A stretch of DNA of 7,181 nucleotides from Lachnospiraceae bacterium (GCA_900754855.1 CAAEEI010000083.1:1-7181); one strand, 5' to 3'. Shown: positions 1-6,040, counted from the stretch's first letter. Numbers and translations are program-made. Notes: generated by a model from the sequence alone, not told the origin.

Positions 1-409
1 CTCCATAGGCAATGGTATTGCCACTGGCGCCAAAAGCCAGAAGAAAGAAGCGGTTTCCCCAAAATAATACCATGGTCAGCACCAGAGAAAGGAGTATCTG
101 CGCACTGAAACAGTTTCCCAGCGTCCGTTCTGCCGATTCCTTATCTCCTTTTCCCATAAAAATAGAAGCCCTCGGCGCTCCGCCAAAACCAATCAGCGCA
201 GCAAAGGCAGAAACGATCATGATCAACGGCATACAGACGCCTACCCCGGTAAGCGCCAGGGCGCCTTCTCCCGGAATATGTCCGATGTACATTCTGTCTA
301 CAATATTATATAACATGTTAATGATCTGCGCAGTGACTGTGGGTAAAGCCAGTCTGAGCAACAGTTTTCCCACCGGTTCCGTACCCAGAAAATCTTTATT
401 CTCCGTCAT
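1..409 (-). CDS. MATE family efflux transporter, N-terminal part (cut by window edge)
   Basis: This is the first 136 residues of a multidrug and toxin extrusion (MATE) membrane exporter, normally about 450 residues with 12 membrane helices, which expels drugs or metabolites in exchange for Na+ or H+. Seen: a start MTENKDFLGTEPVGKLLLRL, then the family's first-helix signature with P23 (ALPTVTAQIINMLYNIVDRM, about residues 21-40), a second hydrophobic stretch at about 56-76, and a GKGD loop followed by a third helix. The ATG at 407-409 is preceded by AGGAGG seven bases upstream and lies inside the 3' end of the marR gene in another frame (14-base overlap), so translation is probably coupled to the repressor. 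The rest of the gene lies outside the window. Family assignment is firm; the substrate cannot be told. Confidence 0.9.
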   Translation of the reverse strand, partial: MTENKDFLGTEPVGKLLLRLALPTVTAQIINMLYNIVDRMYIGHIPGEGALALTGVGVCMPLIMIVSAFAALIGFGGAPRASIFMGKGDKESAERTLGNCFSAQILLSLVLTMVLFWGNRFFLLAFGASGNTIAYG

Positions 410-851
410 TCTTTTTTCCTCCTGTAATTCGTTGTATATTTTCACTCATTTGTTCGTTTACCCGGTCAAAACTCAATAATTCTTCCCAGGATATTCCTTT
501 AAAAAGTTCCCGGGAAAATTTTTCCCATAATTTTCCCACGGAAGCAAGCATCGGATCTGCTTCTTTGGTAAGATGAAGATGTATCTTTCTCCGATCTTCC
601 TGATCCTGTTCTCTCTCCAGCATCCCTTTTTTCACCAGACTGTCCACAGCCTGAGAAACATTTCCCTTCTGCAGCATCCGCAGTTCTACAATGTCAGCCG
701 CGGTGTCTTTCCCCGGATTATTATGAAGAAAATTGATTACCGTTCCTTCGGTTAAAGTCAGATGGAACTCCTGGCAAACTTCTTTTAATAATGCCTCCTG
801 TATTTTAATGATCCGCCGAATATTCATCAGATATTCTGTCGTCCGGCCCAT
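396..851 (-). CDS. MarR family transcriptional regulator
   Basis: A 151-residue protein of normal MarR length, a dimeric winged-helix DNA-binding regulator of the cytoplasm. Seen: N-terminal dimerisation helix (about 1-30), a winged helix-turn-helix at about 35-98 with recognition helix around 61-75 (QKGNVSQAVDSLVKKGMLER), and the wing with the hallmark D86-R87-R88 (EDRRKIHLHLT). The C-terminal helices (about 100-145) would complete the dimer interface. The start is supported by GGGAGG seven bases before ATG. It is the first gene of a unit with the MATE exporter that begins inside its last codons, the usual arrangement of a local repressor whose ligand is also exported. A consensus promoter with direct repeats lies about 100 bases upstream and suggests autoregulation. 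The ligand is unknown. The single Cys26 gives no clear sign of an OhrR-type redox sensor. Confidence 0.92.
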   Translation of the reverse strand: MGRTTEYLMNIRRIIKIQEALLKEVCQEFHLTLTEGTVINFLHNNPGKDTAADIVELRMLQKGNVSQAVDSLVKKGMLEREQDQEDRRKIHLHLTKEADPMLASVGKLWEKFSRELFKGISWEELLSFDRVNEQMSENIQRITGGKKNDGE

Positions 852-911
852 GACAAAACCTCCCTGTCAGCCATAGCTTCTTATGCTGCATCCCTCGTCA
901 AGTTCTGCATC

Positions 912-935
912 ATAACTGTTCTAAATATAACTGTT
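912..935 (-). promoter_or_regulatory. Putative MarR operator: two direct repeats
   Basis: Two identical copies of ATAACTGTT (plus-strand reading) lie at 912-920 and 927-935, 15 bases start to start. Each contains AACTGTT, which is palindromic apart from its centre base (AAC-N-GTT). They begin about 13 bases beyond the -10 box of the marR promoter, in the start of the transcript, where a bound repressor would block elongation or promoter clearance. The repeats are directly seen; the MarR assignment is inference. Confidence 0.5.
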
Positions 936-947
936 TTGTTTTAAACT

Positions 948-975
948 ATTATATCCTTTTTTCCCTTTTTGTCAA
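948..975 (-). promoter_or_regulatory. Promoter of the marR-MATE unit
   Basis: On the minus strand TTGACA (970-975) and TATAAT (948-953) are both perfect sigma-A hexamers, separated by 16 bases. Transcription should start near 941, leaving a leader of about 90 bases before the marR ATG. The -35 box lies only five bases from the T-tract of the upstream gene's terminator, so the two units are insulated but packed tightly. Confidence 0.85.
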
Positions 976-980
976 GAAGG

Positions 981-1046
981 AAAAAACGACAAAAAAATCC
1001 CGGCTCCCAAACCGCCAGAAGATCATTCTGGCTTTTGGAAGCCGGG
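981..1046 (-). terminator. Intrinsic terminator of the HD-domain gene
   Basis: A long hairpin at 999-1046 pairs CCCGGCT with AGCCGGG, CCAAA with TTTGG, and GCCAGAA with TTCTGGC around a five-base loop. On the minus strand it is followed by ATTTTTTTGTCGTTTTTT (981-998). The polarity fits only minus-strand transcripts, so it ends the MATE-HD unit before the marR promoter. The plus-strand side lacks a T-tract. Confidence 0.93.
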
Positions 1047-1049
1047 GCC

Positions 1050-1064
1050 GAGTGTAGCACACTC
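1050..1064. repeat. Short perfect inverted repeat beside the terminator
   Basis: GAGTGT and ACACTC pair perfectly around a three-base AGC loop, just ahead of the main terminator hairpin in the minus-strand transcript. No T-tract follows in either direction. It may be an auxiliary hairpin protecting the mRNA 3' end, or chance. Confidence 0.35.
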
Positions 1065-1103
1065 TGTTTCATTATATTCATTGGTTCTTATTTCATCCGT
1101 AAT

Positions 1104-1601
1104 TTATGCTGTTTTCACAACTACCAGCCGGTTTTTTCTGGCAAGAGCAATGGCCACATGGCAAAATTCCATGGCGGCACATACTTTATCGGCAAGAGAA
1201 ACTATCCATGCTTCTTTATTTCTCGGCATCGGTCCAAGAGGGAACATATGCGCTCTGATGGCATGTTCTTCTCTTTCACTGATCTGAAATACCCGGGAAC
1301 TGTTCTCAGCGGCAATCTTAGGGTGGTAAAATGCCTGATGCTCTCCCGTCGGTGTTTTCTCCCGAAAATCATAGAGACAAAAATCATGGAGAAGTCCTGC
1401 CCTTGCAGCAGCTTTTTCATCACAGCCCAGTTTTTTTGCGATTTTCCAGGAAAGATAAGATACATTTACACTGTGCATGAAACGATTCGTCCACTGGTGC
1501 TGCGTATATCTTTCCAGCGCAATAAACTCCTCATGAGAAAGAATCTGCTCCACTTCCGACCGATAGTCTACAGGCACTTCTTCAGAAACCTGAACCTCCA
1601 T
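1104..1601 (-). CDS. HD-domain phosphohydrolase
   Basis: About 165 residues; a soluble HD-superfamily metal-dependent phosphohydrolase, a group acting on nucleotides or phosphoesters. Numbered from the ATG at 1601, the metal ligands are visible: H43 in RFMHSVNVSY, the H72-D73 doublet in AGLLHDFCLYDF, further histidines H93 and H118 (EEHAIRAHMFP), and D138 in SLADKVCAAMEF. This is the full H...HD...D set, so the enzyme should be active; the substrate is unknown. Start choice: the frame also opens with GTG at 1610 and ATG at 1607, but AGGTGAT, complementary to the 16S tail, sits at ideal distance from the ATG at 1601. It follows the MATE gene by about 100 bases with no terminator between, so it may share that transcript; a weaker promoter (1634-1662) could also serve it alone. 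It ends at a strong terminator. Confidence 0.88.
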   Translation of the reverse strand: MEVQVSEEVPVDYRSEVEQILSHEEFIALERYTQHQWTNRFMHSVNVSYLSWKIAKKLGCDEKAAARAGLLHDFCLYDFREKTPTGEHQAFYHPKIAAENSSRVFQISEREEHAIRAHMFPLGPMPRNKEAWIVSLADKVCAAMEFCHVAIALARKNRLVVVKTA

Positions 1602-1633
1602 CGGCATCACCTGCTTTCTTTTTTGATGGCTTT

Positions 1634-1662
1634 ATTATCGCTCATCCCCAAAGAAAACGCAA
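1634..1662 (-). promoter_or_regulatory. Possible internal promoter for the HD-domain gene
   Basis: On the minus strand TTGCGT (1657-1662) and GATAAT (1634-1639) are spaced by 17 bases. The -10 has five of six consensus bases; the -35 keeps only the TTG and is weak. A start near 1627 would leave a leader of about 25 bases carrying the AGGTGAT ribosome site. The same bases overlap an orphan AGGAGG (1669-1674) and tiny reading frames, described under findings. Confidence 0.35.
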
Positions 1663-1701
1663 GAGATTCCTCCTAAATGTAATAAAATCTACACATAATT
1701 G

Positions 1702-3033
1702 TTATTTTTTTCCTATCGCTCTCCGATAAACCACCAGAGCGATGACTGCGGTGATCGTCTCAGCAATCCAGAAAGCATTCCACACGCCAACCGGTCCCCA
1801 GATCCGGCTGAAAAGAAAGGCCAGAGGAATAATAATCACCACATACCGAAACAGGGAAATGACAAAGGAAGGAAAGCCTTTTCCCAGACCTTCCAGAGCG
1901 CCAGATCCTGTCACCGATACCGCGGAAACGATAAATCCGGCGCTGATGATGCGCAGCGCTTTGGCGCCTTCCCGAATGGTTTCCTGATTCTCTGTGTAAA
2001 TGGCAATCAGCTGTTCCGGCATCAAAAGACAAATCAATGTCCCCAGCAGCATGATGGCGCCGCTCAGGGCCAGCGTCAGCCTGTAGATTTTTTCCACACG
2101 TTTATGCTCCCCTGCTCCGTAATTATAGCCGATGATCGGCCGCATGCCCTGAACGATTCCGTTGGCCGGCATATACAGAAAGGTCTGCAGCTTATAATAT
2201 ATACCCAAAATGACCACATAAATCTGTGAATATCCCACAAGAATGGCATTGAGCGCTGAGATCAGCAGAGAGGGCAAGGCCATATTTAAGGTAGCCGGGA
2301 TACCCACGGCATAAAGTTTTTTATCCAGATTTCGATCTGCGGTCATACTTTTTCTGGATAAACGTACGGGTATCGGACGATAAAAATAAATGACCACATA
2401 GATCACCACCGTCAGCACCTGGCCGATTCCCGTTGCGAAAGCGGCGCCTTCTATCCCCATGGCAGGAAAAGGCCCAAGGCCAAAAATCAGCACCGGATCA
2501 AGAAAAATATTCGTCAGACAGCCAACCATAAGACTGAGCATCGTTACTTTCATTCTGCCCACAGCCTGAAAAATCTTTTCCATGGACAAACTGGCGGTAA
2601 TCACCGTGGCAAAAGAGAAAACAATGGTGGAATAGCGAACGCCAAGATCCACAACCGTTTCTGACGAAGTAAACATCCGTAAAAAAGTCGGCATAATGGC
2701 AATGCAGACAACCATCAGCAGCAGTCCATGGACGATGGAAAGAACAAAACCATGGGTTGCCGCCCGGTCAGCCCGCTCCTGCTCTCCCTCGCCCAGATGA
2801 ATGGCAATGACCGCACTGATTCCCACGCCAAAACCTACCGCTACGGAATTGACAAAATTTTGCAGTGGAAATACCAGCGACAATGCCGTCATGGCGTCTT
2901 CACTGATTTTTGCCACAAAAAAACTATCCACAATATTGTACAATGCATTGACCAGCATGGAAATTACCATGGGCAACGACAAAGACATTAAAAGAGGAAA
3001 TACCGGTTTTTCCTTCATAAACGTTTCATTCAT
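1702..3033 (-). CDS. MATE family efflux transporter, complete
   Basis: A full-length 443-residue MATE exporter of the NorM/DinF-like class, a cytoplasmic-membrane protein with two six-helix bundles that exports drugs or metabolites using an ion gradient. Seen: helix 1 with P21 and the signature LYNIVDSFFVAKI (31-43); the 'AVGFGVGISAVIAIHLGEG' segment (65-83); the loop with D179-P180 (NIFLDPVLIFGLG) and G193-I194-E195-G196-A197; the second half beginning near 240 with GIPATLN and the conserved GMRPIIGYNYGAGEHKRV (296-313); and GSGALEGLGKG (377-386). The start is supported by GGGAG seven bases upstream. It is transcribed away from the HAD/thiE unit behind a terminator-containing leader, and is followed by the HD-domain gene. 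No regulator is adjacent, unlike the second MATE gene in this window. Substrate unknown. Confidence 0.95.
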   Translation of the reverse strand: MNETFMKEKPVFPLLMSLSLPMVISMLVNALYNIVDSFFVAKISEDAMTALSLVFPLQNFVNSVAVGFGVGISAVIAIHLGEGEQERADRAATHGFVLSIVHGLLLMVVCIAIMPTFLRMFTSSETVVDLGVRYSTIVFSFATVITASLSMEKIFQAVGRMKVTMLSLMVGCLTNIFLDPVLIFGLGPFPAMGIEGAAFATGIGQVLTVVIYVVIYFYRPIPVRLSRKSMTADRNLDKKLYAVGIPATLNMALPSLLISALNAILVGYSQIYVVILGIYYKLQTFLYMPANGIVQGMRPIIGYNYGAGEHKRVEKIYRLTLALSGAIMLLGTLICLLMPEQLIAIYTENQETIREGAKALRIISAGFIVSAVSVTGSGALEGLGKGFPSFVISLFRYVVIIIPLAFLFSRIWGPVGVWNAFWIAETITAVIALVVYRRAIGKK

Positions 3034-3242
3034 CTTTTTTCTCCCTTCTTCCTTCCTGTTTTGTCAGCTATTTTCCTTTTTCCGCATTTTCCCGGAAAAG
3101 CAAAAGATCTCCCCGTCCGGTGAAACACAGGACACATTTCCTGTCAAATAAAAAAATCCACACAACTGCACAGGCAATTGTGTGGCGAAAAATGGCTGAT
3201 CCAGAAAAATCCACATCCGGTTTTAGTATAAAATTCGTTATC
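3034..3242 (-). promoter_or_regulatory. Structured leader of the MATE gene, candidate transcription attenuator
   Basis: About 200 bases between the promoter at 3243-3272 and the MATE start. In transcript order it holds UGUGGAUUUUU (3205-3215), the terminator hairpin and U-tract (3150-3185), an ACAGGA/TCCTGT hairpin (3128-3145 region), and a CCGGA/TCCGG pairing. The first element is an exact 11-base copy of the terminator's distal arm plus U-tract start (3152-3162), so its UGUGG could pair with the CCACA of the proximal arm, in place of the terminator stem. A 13-base palindrome TTTTCCCGGAAAA lies at 3087-3099. I recognise no known riboswitch class. Alternative view: the terminator simply ends the HAD unit and the MATE promoter is too weak to recognise. 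Confidence 0.4.
3150..3185 (-). terminator. Intrinsic terminator between the HAD gene and the MATE gene
   Basis: CCACACAA (3158-3165) pairs with TTGTGTGG (3178-3185), continued by TGC/GCA across a mismatch around an ACAG loop. On the minus strand the stem is followed by ATTTTTTTA. The polarity serves minus transcripts only. It would end the nhaC-thiE-HAD transcript, and also any transcript started at 3243-3272, as discussed for the leader. Confidence 0.88.
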
Positions 3243-3272
3243 ATTATAATATAAGAAATTCCTCTTCGTCAA
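3243..3272 (-). promoter_or_regulatory. Promoter-like site at the 3' end of the HAD gene
   Basis: On the minus strand TTGACG (3267-3272, five of six) and TATAAT (3243-3248, perfect) are separated by 18 bases. The -35 overlaps the HAD stop codon. Transcription would begin near 3236 and meet the terminator about 50 bases on, giving either a short RNA of about 85 bases or, on read-through, the MATE mRNA. Confidence 0.55.
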
Positions 3273-3306
3273 GAATATTCTGGTTTTCCAGGATAATTTT
3301 TTTCAT
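3244..3306 (-). CDS. Possible 20-residue peptide overlapping the HAD 3' end
   Basis: A tiny frame begins MKKIILENQN and ends with an acidic, then hydrophobic tail (DEEEFLIL). AAAGGG lies seven bases before its ATG, a good ribosome site, and the frame overlaps the last 38 bases of the HAD gene out of frame. The lysine/isoleucine start looks peptide-like. At this length, chance cannot be excluded, and its end coincides with the -10 box of the downstream promoter. No function proposed. Confidence 0.22.
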   Translation of the reverse strand: MKKIILENQNILDEEEFLIL

Positions 3307-3976
3307 GATTCTTCCCTTTGGACATTTTTTCCCTGATGAACGGATAAAGCTCCGATAAACTTCGGACAGAATAATCTGCAAGGCTGGTAATCTCTGTCCA
3401 GTCTTTTCCGTTGGCCGCATCGTAAACCGCCACAGTATAAAATCCGGCTTTTTTGGCTGTCGCCACAGCGTGAAGAGCGTCTTCAAAAACGCAGATTTCC
3501 TCCGGATTCGCCTGAAGATACCCTCCTGCCCGCTCATAGATTTCCGGCTGTCTTTTTCCCATCCCCACTTCAGAACAGGTAAATACCTGCCGGAAATGAG
3601 AAAAAACGCCCAACCTTTTCAGGGCCGCTTCCACATGCTCCCGGATACTGGATGTGGCAATGACCATGGGGATCTTTTGTTCTTCTATTTTTTCCAGAAG
3701 ATCCCGCACGCCTGGTTTTAATTTTGCCTCATGGACATAAAAATCTTCTACAATCTTCACCGTCCCTGCCGCGATTTCCTCTGGAGACTGCTCCAGTTTA
3801 TAACGTTCCTTCACGTAAGCGGCGCCTTCTTCTATACTCATCCGTTCCAGTTTTTCACTGAGATCTTTTTCCCCCTCCACATGAAGACTGGCCAGATAAC
3901 GAAGACTTGCGTCCTTCCACGCCGGCATGGAATCAAGCAGCGTGCCGTCCACATCAAAAATTACCCCTTTTATCAT
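3269..3976 (-). CDS. HAD superfamily hydrolase, subfamily IA (beta-phosphoglucomutase/phosphatase-like)
   Basis: A 235-residue soluble HAD phosphohydrolase or phosphomutase. All four motifs are visible: motif I DVDGT with nucleophile D8 and acid/base D10; an alpha-helical cap at about 16-85; motif II VIATSS (T108-S109); motif III lysine K141 in GMGKRQPEIY; and motif IV E165-D166 (CVFEDALHAV) for Mg2+. The start has AGGAG six to seven bases upstream and lies 13 bases after the thiE stop, so the two are in one operon. The cap and spacing fit the sugar-phosphate or small-metabolite phosphatase group. Next to thiE, a role in dephosphorylating thiamine phosphate or a precursor is an attractive inference, but general HAD promiscuity makes it unproven. 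The last 15 or so residues are polar and look unstructured; they overlap a possible small frame. Confidence 0.9.
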   Translation of the reverse strand: MIKGVIFDVDGTLLDSMPAWKDASLRYLASLHVEGEKDLSEKLERMSIEEGAAYVKERYKLEQSPEEIAAGTVKIVEDFYVHEAKLKPGVRDLLEKIEEQKIPMVIATSSIREHVEAALKRLGVFSHFRQVFTCSEVGMGKRQPEIYERAGGYLQANPEEICVFEDALHAVATAKKAGFYTVAVYDAANGKDWTEITSLADYSVRSLSELYPFIREKMSKGKNHEKNYPGKPEYS

Positions 3977-3989
3977 GTCCTGCTCCTTT

Positions 3990-4628
3990 TTATTCCACCG
4001 TAGCTTTAACCAACTGCTTTAAGTCTTTCACTGCTTCCTGAATATCCCTTTGGGCAAAAATCGCACTGACCACGGCAACACCGCAGATTCCGGTTCCTGA
4101 AAGACTGGTCACATTGTCCCGATTGATTCCTCCGATGGCAATGACCGGAATATGAACGGCTGCACAGATTTCCTTCAGCGTCTGCCTGTCAATTTTCTGT
4201 GCGTCTGCCTTGGTTCCCGTAGAAAACACCGAGCCTACTCCCAGATAATCCGCTCCCTGTTTCTCTGCATTTATGGCCTGTTCCACCGTTCTTGCGGACA
4301 CGCCAATAATCTTATCCGGCCCCAGTTTTTTTCGTGCTTCTCCTGCCTCCATATCGTTTTGCCCCACATGAACGCCATCGGCGCCGGAAAGCAGGGCGAT
4401 CTCCACATCATCATTAATGAGCAGAGGAACATGATAACGTCCGCATAATGATTTTAATGCTTTTGCTTCCTGCAATATTTCTTCCTTTGTCCTGTTTTTT
4501 TCCCTGAGCTGAATAAAGGTCACCCCGCCCTGCAGGGCTTCTTCCACCTGCTCATACAGCGTATTTCCCTGCAGCCACCGGCGATCCGTCACGCCATACA
4601 ACAATAAATCTTTCCTTAATTCCTTCAT
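3990..4628 (-). CDS. thiE: Thiamine phosphate synthase
   Basis: A 212-residue cytoplasmic TIM-barrel enzyme that joins HMP pyrophosphate to thiazole phosphate, giving thiamine phosphate and pyrophosphate. Family motifs appear in order: YGVTDR (11-16), QLREK (40-44), INDD with Mg2+/pyrophosphate-binding N72-D73 (71-74), DGVHVGQND (84-92), IGVSA (108-112), DYLGVGSVFSTGTK (127-140), IPVIAIGGI (160-168) and GVAVVSAI (183-190). Length is typical for stand-alone ThiE, so it is not fused to ThiD or ThiN. It starts 31 bases after the NhaC-family gene with only a modest GGGA/GGAAAG ribosome site, and is followed 13 bases later by the HAD phosphatase. No thiC, thiD, thiM or thiG is in the window, so precursors must come from genes elsewhere or by uptake. 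Confidence 0.95.
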   Translation of the reverse strand: MKELRKDLLLYGVTDRRWLQGNTLYEQVEEALQGGVTFIQLREKNRTKEEILQEAKALKSLCGRYHVPLLINDDVEIALLSGADGVHVGQNDMEAGEARKKLGPDKIIGVSARTVEQAINAEKQGADYLGVGSVFSTGTKADAQKIDRQTLKEICAAVHIPVIAIGGINRDNVTSLSGTGICGVAVVSAIFAQRDIQEAVKDLKQLVKATVE

Positions 4629-4659
4629 CTTTCTTTCCCGGTCTTTCCTTCTTCTGTCT

Positions 4660-5976
4660 TTATTTTTCCGCCTTCTTGTCCGGCATGAAGAAAATAAAGA
4701 AAATTGAACTAATCAGCAACATGTATGGATAAATCAGATTTGGCATCACATCAAATGCAGAAAGCTCATAGCCAACCTCTGCCGCAGCAGAAAGTGCAAC
4801 CAGCATCTGCGCACCGTAAGGAATCACCCCCTGGAAAATACAGGAGAAGGTGTCGAGAATGGAAGCCGTATTCTGCGGAGAAATCCCATATTCCTCAGAC
4901 ATCTCTTTTGCAATAGGGTTAGCCATAACGATGGCTACGGTGTTATTGGCTGTAGCAATATCCAGCGCGCCAACCAGAAGACCGATTCCCAGTTTTCCGC
5001 CTTTTCTGCTGCGAAATACCCTTTTGATAAAACTCAGCAATGCGGCAAATCCGCCATATTCTTCAATCAATGCGCCAATGGCCGATACCAGAATCGCCAC
5101 CAGAATCGTCTCATACATACCGGAAGCGCCCGCGCCCATACTGGAAAGCAGATCCACCGGCGCCAGATTCCCTGTTGCGATCATAATACATGCACCGGAC
5201 ACAATGCCGCCCAGAAGAACAACAAACACGTTAATCCCTATAATTCCTCCGGCCAAAACAAGAACATACGGAATGATCTGCACCAGATTATACTCCTTCA
5301 CGATCGTTCCGCCCACATCTGCGCCGGCAGTGACAAAGAAGATAATGACCAGCGTCAGAAGCGCTGCCGGAAGAGCAATCCAGAAATTTGCCCTGAACTT
5401 ATCCTTCATGGCACAGCCCTGACCGTTGCAGGCAGCGATGGTCGTATCCGAAATAAACGACAGGTTATCTCCGAACATGGCTCCTCCGATAACTGCGCCA
5501 ACGCAGGACGGTACGCCAAATCCCGAGGCTTCCGCCACAGCAATGGCAATCGGGGTGATCAGGGTGATCGTTCCCACCGAAGTACCCATGGCAATGGAGA
5601 CAAAAGAACTGACCACGAACAAAACCAGCACCGCATAGCGGGCAGGGATCACGGAAAGAAGGCAGTAAGCTACGCTTTCCGCACTGCTTCGTCCTACCAC
5701 CCCAACAAAAATCCCGGCTGCCAGAAAAATCAGAATCATGGTGATGATGTTTTTATCACCCACGCCACGGGCCATAATCTGAATCTTTCCATCAAAATTC
5801 ACGTGAGGATTCTGTATACATGCTACCAGTAACGCCACAAGAAACGAAACTACAATGGGCACATTATAAAATCCCATAGGAATTTTCATAATGTATTCAA
5901 ACACAATGCCCAACCCCAGATACATGATGAGAAATACGCCGATCGGTATCAGCGCTTTCCAATTTTCTTTTTTCAT
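4660..5976 (-). CDS. NhaC-family Na+/H+ antiporter-like transporter
   Basis: A 438-residue polytopic membrane protein of the NhaC family (ion transporter superfamily), with about ten or more hydrophobic segments from residue 8 to 431. Signature segments: GTSVGTITLITPIA (131-144); FGDNLSFISDTTIAA (168-182), matching the family's FGD-x-x-S-x-x-SDTT motif but with phenylalanine where proline is common; and the C-terminal ATANNTVAIVMANPIA (341-356) and DTFSCIFQGVIPYGAQ (375-390). AGGAAGG lies upstream of the ATG. The family holds Na+/H+ antiporters and relatives that exchange organic acids or amines. Being first in a unit with thiE, it could carry a thiamine precursor or another metabolite rather than only sodium; that is inference. 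A strong extended -10 promoter lies about 35 bases upstream. A canonical nhaC role is possible. Confidence 0.88.
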   Translation of the reverse strand: MKKENWKALIPIGVFLIMYLGLGIVFEYIMKIPMGFYNVPIVVSFLVALLVACIQNPHVNFDGKIQIMARGVGDKNIITMILIFLAAGIFVGVVGRSSAESVAYCLLSVIPARYAVLVLFVVSSFVSIAMGTSVGTITLITPIAIAVAEASGFGVPSCVGAVIGGAMFGDNLSFISDTTIAACNGQGCAMKDKFRANFWIALPAALLTLVIIFFVTAGADVGGTIVKEYNLVQIIPYVLVLAGGIIGINVFVVLLGGIVSGACIMIATGNLAPVDLLSSMGAGASGMYETILVAILVSAIGALIEEYGGFAALLSFIKRVFRSRKGGKLGIGLLVGALDIATANNTVAIVMANPIAKEMSEEYGISPQNTASILDTFSCIFQGVIPYGAQMLVALSAAAEVGYELSAFDVMPNLIYPYMLLISSIFFIFFMPDKKAEK

Positions 5977-6011
5977 CTTTCTTTTCCTTCCTGTAATATA
6001 ATAATGCTGTG

Positions 6012-6040
6012 ATTATACCACAAGATCAGGGCTTTTGCGA
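6012..6040 (-). promoter_or_regulatory. Promoter of the nhaC-like/thiE/HAD unit
   Basis: The minus strand shows TGGTATAAT, an extended -10 (TATAAT 6012-6017 with TG at 6019-6020). The -35 at the correct distance (about 6035-6040, CGCAAA) is poor, which suits either an extended -10 promoter or one needing an activator. A start near 6005 gives a leader of about 30 bases ending in AGGAAGG. The promoter sits in the gap after the cysteine-rich gene, which has no terminator, so read-through from upstream is also possible. Confidence 0.7.

Noticed and set aside
12..479. Plus-strand frame of 155 codons at the left edge
   Set aside because: Antisense to the MATE N-terminus and the MarR C-terminus, both well supported.
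969..1676. Long plus-strand frame of 235 codons
   Set aside because: It lies antisense to the HD-domain gene, whose catalytic motifs are intact. It runs through the terminator and has unnatural composition and no ribosome site.
3087..3099. 13-base palindrome TTTTCCCGGAAAA in the MATE leader as a repressor operator
   Set aside because: Similar CCCGGAAAA strings recur elsewhere in the window, and it is not next to a recognisable promoter, so it was not listed as its own site.
3126..3147. Perfect TTGACA (3142-3147) as the -35 of a MATE promoter after the terminator
   Set aside because: At 16-18 bases the sequence is GC-rich (TTCACC region) and no -10 is present; the bases also belong to a small ACAGGA/TCCTGT hairpin.
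4850..5422. Plus-strand frame of 190 codons
   Set aside because: It is antisense to the NhaC-family gene; such shadow frames are common opposite membrane-protein genes. No promoter or ribosome site.
5995..6030. TPP riboswitch-like bases (CCTGATCT followed by GG..TAATCACAGC on the minus strand) upstream of the carrier-thiE unit
   Set aside because: Only the CCTGATCT core matches without gaps. The CTGAGA motif, the GGGGUG-type first stem and the GCGNAGGGA end are missing, and the bases coincide with the -10 promoter.
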